NCBI GenBank assembly: GCA_032622095.1
Contig: CP136069.1
Coordinates: forward strand, 204,706,690 to 204,770,689
Source: Siphonodentalium dalli
Lineage: Eukaryota; Mollusca; Scaphopoda; Gadilida; Siphonodentaliidae
Direction: 5' to 3'
DNA length: 64,000 bases
A model generated the notes under the pieces. It had not been told where the DNA came from, did not search any database, and saw only the letters and a list, made by a program, of their open reading frames with translations. The position numbers and the translations under genes were made by a program. Positions 14,541 to 27,531 of the stretch are shown piece after piece (within the stretch, counting starts at the first letter, position 1; each line of letters starts with the position of its first letter).

Positions 14541-15540
14541 TATAGAACTATTGGCTAAAAATTATATTCGACATGAGAAGCTTTTGTTACAATTTAAATA
14601 AATGAAAATATCTATATTTTTTTAATTTCCGATCGCCAATTTTTTCGATGGCATGGAAACAGTCTGGTGAACTTTAGCGAAAGCCCAATTTTATTGCTGC
14701 CGGTCACCATTTTGTCCCTATTTTGGATATTGATGCCCTCGTTTCTGCTCAAATGGGCACTAATGGTTCATTTCTGTCATCTTTTTAGTATTCAGTGGTC
14801 AGTACACTGGTGAGTTCAACTCCCTTCTGGGCATTAAAATAATAATAGATTTTTTCTTCGAAATTGGGTTTTAAATCTATTTTTATTTGATGGACGCTGA
14901 AGGGCCAAATCCTCCGGATATGGCTCATTATTATCAGATATCGATTTAGCATGGTATATGTTAAAAATGGAAACTATCTGGTAGAATGTAGCGAGATTTG
15001 CCCAATTTGACCACTTCCGAACACCATTTTGTCCGCTATTTTTGGATTTTGTAATGGCAACAAATAATTTGTTGTTGTTGCATGATTGTTGCTACCATCT
15101 TAATAACATAAATACAAATTTCATTGAAGTTTATATTCCACAAAGGAACGAAATATCTGACAATAAAGCCATACATGTAAATTCCGATAAACTTGCCAGG
15201 TAAATTTGACAGCGTGTGAACGTACGGGGTCCATAACATTTTATTGTTTCACAATTTTCTACACGCTTTTTAATGAATTCTCCGGGTGATTTTGTTTTTT
15301 TAACGGTTTGGTCTGTGAATAATGGTAGTGGAGATAGTATTAAGAAAAATATAATATGTGCGTACGGCAGTGCAATTAGAACTATTTTTCGGGTTTTGGT
15401 TGGGTACGTTAGTTCAATCTCACTATCCCCTTCTTAACACAGGTCCCCAGAACAAAAGTCTACCCCACCCCAATAATACTTACTCAAATAAGAATTATTG
15501 GGGTAGGGTTAATTTTTTTTTTCTGAGGACCTGTGCTTCT
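14541..15540. other. Non-coding AT-rich stretch with one foldback hairpin
   Basis: No gene recognised. The only clear structure is an inverted repeat at 15439-15534, with arms ACAGGTCCCCAG and CTGAGGACCTGT and an inner pair CCCCAATAAT / ATTATTGGGG. Short ORFs here have no recognisable domains. Confidence 0.5.
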
Positions 15541-16010
15541 TAAATGAAAACGCCAAGGAATTTCGTTTCTTAAACGAGGTTTTTATGACCAGCCAAAGAA
15601 AACTATTGGGGAAGAAAAATCAGCTTTGTCTTCGACAATATGTGCAAATAAAATGGGGGGGGGGGGGGTACTTTCAAATATGCCCATTCTGAAATGAAAA
15701 CGCCGGGGAATTTCGTTTTAGAATTGTGAATTATTGATCAGTGATGAATAGAGCACTATTAGTATGGAAATCAGCTATACTCGAACGTGCAAATAGAAGT
15801 AATTAAGGGGGGTTTTGGGGGTATAGGCTTACTTTCAAAACCCCCTTCTGAAATAAAAAAGGCCAGGGAATCTCGTTTCCGAAATGATGTATTGTTGATC
15901 AGTAATTGCTGAAGCACTATTAATATAAAAAGCTTTGTACTGCAAGTATATAAGTCATTTCTTGTTTTGTTTTTGGGGGGGGGGGTCTCTGGTCCCTAAA
16001 CGCCAGGAAT
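15541..16010. repeat. Three-copy tandem repeat of about 160 bp with poly-G tracts
   Basis: Three diverged units share AAATGAAAACGCC, a GGAATTTCGTTT-like phrase, GATCAGT, GCACTATTA, and a run of G followed by ACTTTCAAA. The poly-G tracts (near 15655 and 15975) are 11-14 bases long and are probably length-variable. No coding potential. Confidence 0.6.
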
Positions 16011-17296
16011 GCGGAACTTAAGAAACCGGAAATGGAATACTATACTTCCTATATATATAATGGCGCTTTCGGGTTCCGAAATCGACAAAAAGTGCGCCAT
16101 TAGTAACGCGCCGAAAGCGACAAAATGTGCGATATTAGCGCATGTTTCGGCGCGCCGAAAGCGACAAAATGTTTTGGCGCACAGGTGGGGTGCATGTACA
16201 AGGATGAAAACGTGTATGTTTGTTTGTGTTTTATGTTCTAAACTTCTAATGTCATATTACTAGTATAGGCTAGTCTGTGTTATTCGACATTATAGGCCCG
16301 GAACTGTACAACGAATGGACAAATTAAATCAGTGTAAATCATGAGTTAGCAGGGACGTGGCTAGAGGGTCCCTGTTGGGGGTGCATGTTCACCTATAGTT
16401 TCTGAATGCACCCCCTTCCAGTAACTTCTATTTGCACCCCCGTGTTAGGTTCGAATTTTCATCGATTTTGCAACGGGTTCTTCTAATTGTTGGATATGAA
16501 AACCTTTATGTTTAGATTTTTTTCATCTGGTGACCATTTCAGTTCATAAATATGGAGGAAACTATTTAAATTATCGAAATATGCGGGTTTTTGTCTGAAA
16601 ACTCTTTACACACTTTAAATTTATCGGGGTGAGATCAAGCTATGGTCGCTATCCCATTGAGGCAACATTCCGTTTTGCGAAATTATGTTTTGAATAGTGG
16701 ATATCACCATTTAACTGGGAGATATATTATATAGATTCATCTTAGGGAAGATACGTTCATTTATCAAAACCGCATAGTCTGGTTTGGTGATACCCTCGGG
16801 TTTTGGCGATACCACGTACACGGGGGTGATTAGGAAGTGGCCCTAATAGTATTCCATAGATTTCTGTGAAGTTCCTGGGGTGTAACAAATCTGAGGCACC
16901 AAATCTTTCGAACGCTATTGTGCAAATAGAACACAGCAGGCTCCCTGATTACATAGTTTGGTCACCATCGGGGATTAGCATAATATTGGCGTAATTATTG
17001 GCCATCGCGCGTTTTGGTTGTTGGTGTATTGTGACCTATAACAAAATAATTCCAAATTACTGTACAGAGAGAATACCTCCTACATACTTTAGTTGATATT
17101 TATTGCCTCTACACAGCTTCAAGTCATTAAAAGTCATCTTCTGATAAGACAAAATGGGTCGGTACCCATTTGCATTCACAAACAGGTCAGAGATAATCGG
17201 TGTAAAACTTAACGATTGACATGTGTTTACATGGTCTGTTCTGAACTTGGAGGAAAACATGCGATAAATCGAAACATGTAAAGGCACTGTAACATA
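16011..17296. other. Non-coding spacer
   Basis: No gene recognised. There is a 20-bp direct repeat GCGCCGAAAGCGACAAAATG at 16108 and 16152 within a GC-skewed patch. Near 16370-16440, GCACCCCC phrases occur on both strands. The remainder shows no pattern I can name. Confidence 0.4.
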
Positions 17297-17846
17297 GAAA
17301 TGTATCCATGTCTACTTAATGAGAGTATACAGTTCTGTAAAAATCGGGCGAAAATGTGACATTGCATTCTTAACCCCAAACGTGTGGCGGCTTTTCATCA
17401 AATGTACCAAAGCTTCGTGCCATGTACGAAGCTTCGTGACGTGTCAGAACTCCAATAATATACCAAAACCGGGACATCAGATGATATGGAACGTTGAATG
17501 GTCACCAGAAACCTCGATGTTACTCATTTCAGACCATAACTATCATTGCATTATATATTAACCCATGTTGTAATTATGTCAATTATGCACTCTGTTACAC
17601 CCACCACTATATAACTGCTTCCTCCCTGAAACAAGGCGACAAATAAGAAGTTTATATATGTCTACTTAATGAGAGTATACAGTCCTGTCGAAATCGTGCG
17701 AAAAATGTGACATTGCATCCTTAATCCCAAATATGTGGCGGTTTTTCATCCAATGTTCAGAAGCTTCGTGACGTGTCAGAGCTCACAGAAAATATACAAC
17801 ATGCACCATCGGGACATCAAATGATATCAAACGTTGAATGATCACA
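17297..17846. repeat. Satellite array 2, forward-oriented diverged part
   Basis: About 1.6 monomers of the same satellite as array 1, in the same orientation (TCTACTTAATGAGAGTATAC, then TGTGGCGG...TTTTCATC, then GAAGCTTCGTGACGTGTCAG). They are clearly more diverged than array 1; the first box has lost bases and one box copy is missing. The stretch ends abruptly around 17846, where the next monomer runs in reverse. Confidence 0.85.
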
Positions 17847-20800
17847 GTTTCGACAGAACCGTATACTCTCACTAATAAACATAGATAAACTTCTCATATA
17901 TAGCCCTGTGTTAGGGCCCGGGAGGAAGCAGTTATATAATGGTGGGTGTAACAAAGTGTGTAATTTTGACATACATGTATTACACGATGGGTTAATATAT
18001 AATCCGATGCTAATTATGGTCTGAAATGACTAATATCGAGGTTTCTGGTGACCATTCAACGTTTGATAACATTTGTTGTCCCGGTTTTGGTATATTCTTG
18101 GAGTTCTGACACGTCACGAAGCTTCGGTACATGTCACGAAGCTTCGGTACATTGGACGAAAAACCGCCACAGCTTTGGGGTTAATGATGCAAAGTAACAT
18201 TTTTCGCCAGATTTCGATAGAACTGTATACTCTCATTAATTAGACATAGATAAACTTCTGATATGTAGCCATGTATTAGGGAGGAAGTAGTTATATATGG
18301 GTGTTGTAACAAAGTGTGTAATTTTGACATATTACACGATGGGTTAATATATAATCCGATGCTAATTATGGTCTGAAATGACTAATATCGAGTTTTCTGG
18401 TGACCGTTCAACGTTTGATAACATTTATTGTCCCGGTTTTGGTATATTCTTGGAGTTCTGACACGTCACGAAGCTTCGGTACATGTCACGAAGCTTCGGT
18501 ACATTGGACGAAAAACCGCCACAGCTTTGGGGTTAATGATGTAAAGTAACATTTTTCGCCCGATTTCGATAGAACTGTATACTCTCATTAATTAGACATA
18601 GATAAACTTCTGATATGTAGCCATGTATTAGGGAGGAAGCAGTTATATATGGGTGTTGTAACAAAGTGTGTAATTTTGACATATTACACGATGGGTTAAT
18701 ATATAATCCGATGCTAATTATGGTCTGAAATGACTAATATCGAGGTTTCTGGTGACCGTTCAACGTTTGATAACATTTATTGTCCCGGTTTTGGTATATT
18801 CTTGGAGTTCTGACACGTCACGAAGCTTCGGTACATGTCACGAAGCTTCGGTACATTGGACGAAAAACCGCCACAGCTTTGGGGTTAATGATGTAAAGTA
18901 ACATTTTTCGCCCGATTTCGATAGAACTGTATACTAGACATAGATAAACTTCTGATATGTAGCCATGTATTAGGGAGGAAGCAGTTATATATGGGTGTTG
19001 TAACAAAGTGTGTAATTTTGACATATTACACGATGGGTTAATATATAATCCGATGCTAATTATGGTCTGAAATGACTAATATCGAGGTTTCTGGTGACCG
19101 TTCAACGTTTGATAACATTTATTGTCCCGGTTTTGGTATATTCTTGGAGTTCTGACACGTCACGAAGCTTCGGTACATGTCACGAAGCTTCGGTACATTG
19201 GACGAAAACCCGCCACAGCTTTGGGGTTAATGATGTAAAGTAACATTTTTCGCCCGATTTCGATAGAACTGTATACTCTCATTAATTAGACATAGATAAA
19301 CTTCTGATATGTAGCCATGTATTAGGGAGGAAGCAGTTATATATGGGTGTTGTAACAAAGTGTGTAATTTTGACATATTACACGATGGGTTAATATATAA
19401 TCCGATGCTAATTATGGTCTGAAATGACTAATATCGAGGTTTCTGGTGACCGTTCAACGTTTGATAACATTTATTGTCCCGGTTTTGGTATATTCTTGGA
19501 GTTCTGACACGTCACGAAGCTTCGGTACATGTCACGAAGCTTCGGTACATTGGAAGAAAAACCGCCACAGCTTTGGGGTTAATGATGTAAAGTAACATTT
19601 TTCGCCCGATTTCGATAGAACTGTATACTCTCATTAATTAAACATAGATAAACTTCTGATATGTAGCCATGTATTAGGGAGGAAGCAGTTATATATGGGT
19701 GGGTGTAACAAAGTGTGTAATTTTGACATATTACACGATGGGTTAATATATAATCCGATGCTAATTATGGTCTGAAATGACTAATATCGAGGTTTCTGGT
19801 GACCATTCAACGTTTGATAACATTTGTTGTCCCGGTTTTGGTATATTCTTGGAGTTCTGACACGTCACGAAGCTTCGGTACATGTCACGAAGCTTCAGTA
19901 CATTGGACGAAAAACCGCCACAGCTTTGGGGTTAATGATGCAAAGTAACATTTTTCGCCAGATTTCGATAGAACTGTATACTCTCATTAATTAGACATAG
20001 ATAAACTTCTGATATGTAGCCATGTATTAGGGAGGAAGCAGTTATATATGGGTGTTGTAACAAAGTGTGTAATTTTGACATATTACACGATGGGTTAATA
20101 TATAATCCGATTCTAATTATGGTCTGAAATGACTAATATCGAGTTTTCTGGTGACCGTTCAACGTTTGATAACATTTATTGTCCCGGTTTTGGTATATTC
20201 TTGGAGTTCTGACACGTCACGAAGCTTCGGTACATGTCACGAAGCTTCGGTACATTGGACGAAAAACCGCCACAGCTTTGGGGTTAATGTTGCAAAGTAA
20301 CATTTTTCGCCCGATTTCGATAGAACTGTATACTCTCATTAATTAGACATAGATAAACTTCTGATATGTAGCCATGTATTAGGGAGGAAGCAGTTATATA
20401 TGGGTGTTGTAACAAAGTGTGTAATTTTGACATATTACACGATGGGTTAATATATAATCCGATGCTAATTATGGTCTGAAATGACTAATATCGAGGTTTC
20501 TGGTGACCGTTCAACGTTTGATAACATTTATTGTCCCGGTTTTGGTATATTCTTGGAGTTCTGACACGTCACGAAGCTTCGGTACATGTCACGAAGCTTC
20601 AGTACATTGGACGAAAAACCGCCACAGCTTTGGGGTTAATGATGCAAAGTAACATTTTTCGCCAGATTTCGATAGAACTGTATACTCTCATTAATTAGAC
20701 ATAGATAAACTTCTGATATGTAGCCATGTATTAGGGAGGAAGCAGTTATATATGGGTGTTGTAACAAAGTGTGTAATTTTGACATATTACACGATGGGTT

Positions 20801-23512
20801 AATATATAATCCGATGCTAATTATGGTCTGAAATGACTAATATCGAGTTTTCTGGTGACCGTTCAACGTTTGATAACATTTATTGTCCCGGTTTTGGTAT
20901 ATTCTTGGAGTTCTGACACGTCACGAAGCTTCGGTACATGTCACGAAGCTTCGGTACATTGGACGAAAAACCGCCACAGCTTTGGGGTTAATGATGTAAA
21001 GTAACATTTTTCGCCCGATTTCGATAGAACTGTATACTCTCATTAATTAGACATAGATAAACTTCTGATATGTAGCCATGTAATAGGGAGGAAGCAGTTA
21101 TATATGGGTGGGTGTAACAAAGTGTGTAATTTTGACATATTACACGATGGGTTAATATATAATCCGATGCTAATTATGGTCTGAAATGACTAATATCGAG
21201 GTTTCTGGTGACCGTTCAACGTTTGATAACATTTGTTGTCCCGGTTTTGGTATATTCTTGGAGTTCTGACACGTCACGAAGCTTCGGTACATGTCACGAA
21301 GCTTCGGTACATTGGACGAAAAACCGCCACAGCTTTGGGGTTAATGATGCAAAGTAACATTTTTCGCCCGATTTCGATAGAACTGTATACTCTCATTAAA
21401 TAGACATAGATAAACTTCTGATATGTAGCCATGTATTAGGGAGGAAGCAGTTATATATGGGTGTTGTAACAAAGTGTGTAATTTTGACATATTACACGAT
21501 GGGTTAATATATAATCCGATGCTAATTATGGTCTGAAATGACTAATATCGAGGTTTCTGGTGACCGTTCAACGTTTGATAACATTTGTTGTCCCGGTTTT
21601 GGTATATTCTTGGAGTTCTGACACGTCACGAAGCTTCGGTACATGTCACGAAGCTTCGGTACATTGGACGAAAAACCGCCACAGCTTTGGGGTTAATGAT
21701 GCAAAGTAACATTTTTCGCCCGATTTCGATAGAACTGTATACTCTCATTAATTAGACATAGATAAACTTCTGATATGTAGCCATGTATTAGGGAGGAAGC
21801 AGTTATATATGGGTGTTGTAACAAAGTGTGTAATTTTGACATATTACACGATGGGTTAATATATAATCCGATGCTAATTATGGTCTGACATGACTAATAT
21901 CGAGGTTTCTGGTGACCGTTCAACGTTTGATAACATTTATTGTCCCGGTTTTGGTATATTCTTGGAGTTCTGACACGTCACGAAGCTTCGGTACATGTCA
22001 CGAAGCTTCGGTACATTGGACGAAAAACCGCCACAGCTTTGGGGTTAATGATGTAAAGTAACATTTTTCGCCCGATTTCGATAGAACTGTATACTCTCAT
22101 TAATTAGACATAGATAAACTTCTGATATGTAGCCATGTATTAGGGAGGAAGCAGTTATATATGGGTGGGTGTAACAAAGTGTGTAATTTTGACATATTAC
22201 ACGATGGGTTAATATATAATCCGATGCTAATTATGGTCTGAAATGACTAATATCGAGGTTTCTGGTGACCATTCAACGTTTGATAACATTTGTTGTCCCG
22301 GTTTTGGTATATTCTTGGAGTTCTGACACGTCACGAAGCTTCGGTACATGTCACGAAGCTTCGGTACATTGGACGAAAAACCGCCACAGCTTTGGGGTTA
22401 ATGATGTAAAGTAACATTTTTCGCCAGATTTCGATAGAACTGTATACTCTCATTAATTAGACATAGATAAACTTCTGATATGTAGCCATGTATTAGGGAG
22501 GAAGCAGTTATATATGGGTGGGTGTAACAAAGTGTGTAATTGACATATTACACGATGGGTTAATATATAATCCGATGCTAATTATGGTCTGAAATGACTA
22601 ATATCGAGGTTTCTGGTGACCGTTCAACGTTTGATAACATTTATTGTCCCGGTTTTGGTATATTCTTGGAGTTCTGACACGTCACGAAGCTTCGGTACAT
22701 GTCACGAAGCTTCGGTACATTGGACGAAAAACCGCCACAGCTTTGGGGTTAATGATGTAAAGTAACATTTTTCGCCCGATTTCGATAGAACTGTATACTC
22801 TCATTAATTAGACATAGACAAACTTCTGATATGTAGCCATGTATTAGGGAGGAAGCAGCTATATATGGGTGGGTGTAACAAAGTGTGTAATTTTGATATA
22901 TTACACGATGGGTTAATATATAATCCGATGCTAATTATGGTCTGAAATGACTAATATCGAGGTTTCTGGTGACCGTTCAACGTTTGATAACATTTATTGT
23001 CCCGGTTTTGGTATTTTCTTGGAGTTCTGACACGTCACGAAGCTTCGGTACATGTCACGAAGCTTCGGTACATTGGACGAAAAACCGCCACAGCTTTGGG
23101 GTTAATGATGTAAAGTAACATTTTTCGCCCGATTTCGATAGAACTGTATACTCTCATTAATTAGACATAGATAAACTTCTGATATGTAGCCATGTATTAG
23201 GGAGGAAGCAGTTATATATGGGTGGGTGTAACAAAGTGTGTAATTTTGACATATTACACGATGGGTTAATATATAATCCGATGCTAATTATGGTCTGAAA
23301 TGACTAATATCGAGGTTTCTGGTGACCATTCAACGTTTGATAACATTTGTTGTCCCGGTTTTGGTATATTCTTGGAGTTCTGACACGTCACGAAGCTTCG
23401 GTACATGTCACGAAGCTTCGGTACATTGGGCGAAAAACCGCCACAGTTTTGGGGTTAATGATGCAAAGTAACATTTTTCGCCCGATTTCGATAGAACTGT
23501 ATACACTCATTA
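17847..23512. repeat. Satellite array 2, reverse-oriented part (about 16 monomers of about 352 bp)
   Basis: Tandem array of the same satellite family in reverse-complement orientation, recognised by GACACGTCACGAAGCTTCGG followed by TACATGTCACGAAGCTTCGG in every unit. Measured spacings include 352, 352, 342 and 352 bp; the 342 step coincides with a 10-bp deletion near 18936. The units resemble each other far more than they resemble array 1 (for example CAGCTTTGGGGTTAATGATG and TTGTCCCGGTTTTGG are array-specific), so this array has been homogenised separately. It ends near 23512. Confidence 0.95.
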
Positions 23513-23763
23513 GATAAGTTATCGTATAATTCATAAAATTGTGCTATTTGTTTACGAGCAAATTTTTTTGATTCTTGCTGTACTCTAAAACATGAGCTCA
23601 TTAGAATATGCAATACATGCTCCCCGTAGTCATTACTTCCAAATATAGATTATTTATAGGTGCTTGACACATTTCCATATGTAAATAAGGGTATGCATAT
23701 TTATAATATTATTTTGAATAATAATTAATGTACCGAAGCTTCGTACCGCTTAGTTGTAATCGG
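23513..23763. other. Spacer with a solitary satellite box
   Basis: AT-rich, no gene. At about 23738-23755 a single ATGTACCGAAGCTTCGT stands about 220 bp outside the array with no flanking satellite sequence. Confidence 0.5.
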
Positions 23764-25096
23764 GAAGATTCGGCAGGGAAGATTCGGCGGGTTTTATCGG
23801 CCGAATCTTCCTAGGTTTATACCAATATATTGGGACGGGAGATTTTATGTTTTAAGTTCTATGAATTAGATCTATTTTTTAATAATATATTGGATGAATA
23901 AATTAAATTAAATGAAGCTATTACTTTTATGATGTTTTGTTTGAGATTATTTGTATGTTTTATGAGTGAATATTTTACAAGAATAAATTACTTTTATTAT
24001 TACTTTTGTTAATACTTTTATGATGTTTTGTCATTAGTTTGTTTGACATATTTTATGAGATTATTTTAGGTTTATGATAAGGTAAGTTTATTGTGAATAT
24101 ATTGAAGTTAGGCCTATTACTTACAAATTACGTGGTAAATCCAAATATCACGTTCGAACACTATAAGGAATTATGATTAATGAAGATTCAATGAGAAAAC
24201 GAATAAATTTTTTGACAGTTGTTCACACTCTGTTCACGTTGGCACCAAGTGTTTGTATAACAGTCGGTAGAATATACAGAGTCGTCTTTCTGATGCTGAT
24301 ATGATCTCAGTGAGAACTATTCGATGTTTGTTTAGATAAGTTTGCTGAGTGCATTTCAGTTAGAACTGATCAGTTGTTTGTTTTACCGCATCAGATCTAA
24401 CGACTTTTAGACTATATAGTTGAATGAAATTGACTTCACCATATCACATCTTCATCGTGCCTTCGTACAACCTCCGTCAAAATCAGCTCATAGACTACCC
24501 GTGTATTAAGTGTAATAGGAATGTACGATACGAAATAGATACGAAATAGATACGAAGATCAGCGACCTATGGGCAAAATACAGAGAAGAGGACATCAGAA
24601 CATCGGAATTCCTACAAGAAGTGACCAAGATCTACAGAATCGGCAAGGCAAAGAAATAAGAAGACAAGACGACAACAAGACAAGAAGATAACAAGACAAG
24701 ACTATTAGTTGATATAACCGACATTCAAATAAAGAATGTCGGTTATAAATGTATTTTAAATTGTTCTGTTTGTATATCTGTTACACCTTATGTTATATCA
24801 GCTTGTGTAAATATGTTTCATCCATTCTAATAAGTCTAATAAAATATGTCATTACTAAAAATGAGTTAATCAAGACCCTATATAATCCCTCTAATTAGTT
24901 GTTATTGTTACAACAAAGAATTAGTGCACACACAAGCTTAGTCCCACATAAGCCGTAATCCCCAAGCCGTAATCCCTCCACTAATTAGTTAGATCAAACG
25001 ACTGGCCGAATCTTCCCCGCCGAATCTTCCCTGCCGAATCTTCCCTCCGCCGAAAAATACATGGCCGAATCTTCCCTCCGCCGAATCTTCCCGTTC
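23764..25096. mobile_element. Inverted-repeat-bounded element, unclassified
   Basis: The left edge has GGGAAGATTCGGC twice plus an inverted GCCGAATCTTCC. The right edge (about 25001-25096) has five copies of GCCGAATCTTCC in the opposite sense, ending CCGCCGAATCTTCCCG. The interior is AT-rich. One plus-strand run near 24550-24660 reads SDLWAKYREEDIRTSEFLQE and ends in a stop; I do not recognise it. The structure suggests a DNA transposon or its remnant with expanded terminal repeats; no transposase is visible. Confidence 0.45.
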
Positions 25097-25101
25097 CCCG
25101 T

Positions 25102-25529
25102 CAGGTCAGGGAGAACCCAAAATCGATGTACTAAACCTCGATTTGTGTTAAAAACCTCGATCGAGGTTCTTCGAGACCATGTGACCACTGGTCAAAACAT
25201 ACACCCATGATATAAGGGGAAACACTCTAAACCAAATATGATACTAATGGAAGTAATGTAGTGTAAGTGATATAGGTTATGGTAGTGTGGAGTATTTCAC
25301 AGTGTTTCATCTTACACCCATGGGAGGCCAAATTCACATTTAATAATTAATTGTGCTTGAGCGCAATCAAGCACAATTAATTATTAAATGTGAATTTGGC
25401 CTCTCATAGGTGTGAGATAAAATACTCCACACTATATCACCAGTGGTCACATGTTCTCGAAGAACCTCGATCGAGGTTGTTTACACAAATCGAGGTTTAG
25501 TACATCGATTTTGGGTTCTCCCTGACCTG
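25102..25529. mobile_element. Foldback element with long inverted arms
   Basis: The arms start CAGGTCAGGGAGAACCCAAA and end GGGTTCTCCCTGACCTG, and share CCTCGATCGAGGTT and the phrase TTAATAATTAATTGTGCTTG near the centre. The left arm carries extra sequence (25190-25310) missing from the right arm, so the palindrome is asymmetric. A related AATTAATTGCGCTTAAG repeat lies at 36031-36240. Non-coding. Confidence 0.65.
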
Positions 25530-25768
25530 TTCGTTGCATCGCTGCCATCATAAATCATATGTCCGTATTTTCACAGACACAAGTGCATGTATAGCAAGAA
25601 AACCACAGTCCCAAGGCCCAAGATATTCTGCAGTTATGGTGTATAACCAACGAGGGTATTCTGGGCAATCTCAAACTACTTTGCCATCAAGAAACATTTG
25701 GGCTGAAGTTTGTTAGAAATAGAATGTACCGGTCGCCGACCTCCACCCACACTGCCACAGGCAATAAT
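25530..25768. other. Short non-coding spacer
   Basis: No gene recognised. It lies between the foldback element and the 3' tail of the minus-strand retrotransposon fragment. Confidence 0.4.
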
Positions 25769-26422
25769 ACCTTATACCTTATACCTTATGCTGTTAGTGG
25801 ACGCTGGCTTCTGCCACTATGTCCACGTCTTCTGTGTCTGGCTCTCCGAATTCACCAAATTCAGGCCCTATGTTGTTAAGTCTATCTAACGCCCGACTCG
25901 TCTGTGAACTTGTCAAACCCAATTTTGCTTTAAAATCAAGTCTCACCTCTTGTTCCATCCAATAATCATCTAGTCGATTTTTGAATTGGTTTAAACTGTC
26001 GGCGTTGACTACCTCTTCTGCTAATTGGTTCCAGGGCTCCACAACTCTCTGACTAAAAGTGTGTTTTCTTGTGTCTCTGGTTGCCCCTTCTAAAAACAGC
26101 TTGAAGTTGTGGCCTCTGGTTTTGGATTCGGAGTTCCGTGTCAGTATATTTGCTACTTCCGGGTCATATGTATTGAAAATTTTGTAGCATTCTATCATAT
26201 CTCCTCTATGTCGTCTATATTGCAGGGTGGGAATCTTTAGTTTTTCAAGTCTGTCTTCATATGGTAAATGTTTTAAAGTAGGAACTAGTTTTGTTGCTCT
26301 GCGTTGGACTTTCTCAAGTTGGGTGATGTGTTTGATCAAATATGGTTTCCATGCTGGCTGTGAATACTCTAATCTTGGTCGAACCAACCCTTTATATAGT
26401 TTCGTCATCATTTCTTCATCTA
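25769..26422 (-). pseudogene. 3' end of a non-LTR retrotransposon (RT C-terminal part), interrupted
   Basis: The minus strand encodes the region downstream of the reverse transcriptase catalytic core: HLDEEMMTKLYKGLVRPRLE, then QPAWKPYLIKHI, EKVQRRATKLVP and YRRHRGDMIECYKIF. This is the conserved C-terminal segment of jockey/CR1-type elements. The stop codon is at 25794-25796. Only a few bases later the sequence becomes three ACCTTAT repeats (25769-25789), a microsatellite-like 3' tail typical of CR1/L2-like elements. At the 5' side the reading frame is cut at 26423-26430, where a DNA transposon is inserted. The missing upstream codons reappear at 29374-29408. The minus-strand reading frame continues past the junction into transposon sequence, but that part is not RT. 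Confidence 0.85.
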
Positions 26423-26430
26423 GATGTGTA
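26423..26430. repeat. 8-bp target site duplication, left copy
   Basis: GATGTGTA here is repeated at 29374-29381, exactly flanking the 26431-29373 element. Removing the element and one copy restores the RT reading frame (RRSFTH followed by LDEEMM), so the duplication is real rather than chance. Confidence 0.8.
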
Positions 26431-27159
26431 GGGAGCTCATAAAAGCCGAACACAACCGAACACAACCGAACATAACCGAACATAACCGAACACAAGTCCA
26501 AATAATGGGAAATTTCACGAATAAAGTTCATAGGCATATCTATTCATGTTCACACTATTACTATACGAACTTTGGTGGAGTTCGGGCCAATAATAAGTGT
26601 TTTATTCCATATTTTGTAAAACGCGTTTAGTGTTCGGCATAGAAAAGCCGAACACAAGTTTATGTTCGACACTCAGTCACCGGTAATTAATTAACACATA
26701 GATATGCATAGATGTGGCGTTAGCTGGCGTTTGAGATATATAACTCTATATACAGTCTACTAAATATAAGACCACCTTGTAAAGTTCATAGGCATATATT
26801 TACATACCCCTAATATATCTTCCGATGTCCCCATAGCGTTACGGTAGACACGCCCCTTATTCAATGCGTTCATAAACCTATGAACGTAACGTGACGTCAC
26901 TTCCAATGTCGTTCATAGGTTTATGAACACATTGGTCCCGGAAATCACCGGGGATTGTCGGACATTACCGACTGCTTGAGTATCTAGTCAGCCAATAGGC
27001 CAAGGATTTGATAGCAAACAATATGTAATCGAGGTTCACGATTGGATGGCTAGTGGCATCTAATCGCGAGCACGGGTGGCACGAGATGTTCGATTGACTA
27101 TCATAATGTTCGTTATCATATAATCCCATATCCCATAATAATTATGTCAAATATAGCAA

Positions 27160-27360
27160 ATTATCGAAATATGAAATACAACGAAAAATCGAAATATGAA
27201 AATACAGCGAAATAGCACGAAAAATCGAAATAGGAAAATACAACGAAATAGCGAAATAGGGCGAAATATAGAGCGAAATATAGAAATAGGAAATTATTTT
27301 TATAAACGAAATAACGGAGATATTTGAAAAAGTGTTTTTGGCGAAATAACGGACATATTT
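27160..27360. repeat. Degenerate CGAAATA-type simple repeat
   Basis: Irregular tandem units of the CGAAATA / GGAAATA / CGAAATATGAAAATA kind. Low complexity, inside the 26431-29373 transposon. The minus-strand ORF across it, rich in Phe and Tyr, is repeat-derived. Confidence 0.6.
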
Positions 27361-27416
27361 GGAGAAGTGTTTTAAAGAGCGTAAGTATATAAATATAAAT
27401 AATAAACGGCAGATTC

Positions 27417-27531
27417 AACGTGGTCATGGGTTTTGACCGCGATAAAATATCAGCAAACTCCGCATTAACCCCTTCGGGGTTCATGCAGTTTGCTGAATTT
27501 TTCTCGCGGTCAAAATCCCATGACCACATTG
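27417..27531. repeat. Imperfect 115-bp palindrome
   Basis: Left arm CAACGTGGTCATGGG then TTTGACCGCGA; right arm TCGCGGTCAAAATCCCATGA then CCACATTG. The inner stem AGCAAACT/AGTTTGCT and an apical CCCCTTCGGGG extend it. Short ORFs appear on both strands only because the arms mirror each other. Confidence 0.7.

Noticed and set aside
1-23512. Possible CENP-B box in the satellite (TTCGTGACATGTACCG)
   Set aside because: The TTCG and spaced A match the known pattern TTCGNNNNANNCGGG, but the required CGGG is absent on both strands.
25794-26537. Taking the whole minus-strand ORF as RT
   Set aside because: The first part (VMFGYVRLCSVVFGF) is a translation of the transposon's CCGAACACAA-type repeats; RT homology begins at the insertion junction.
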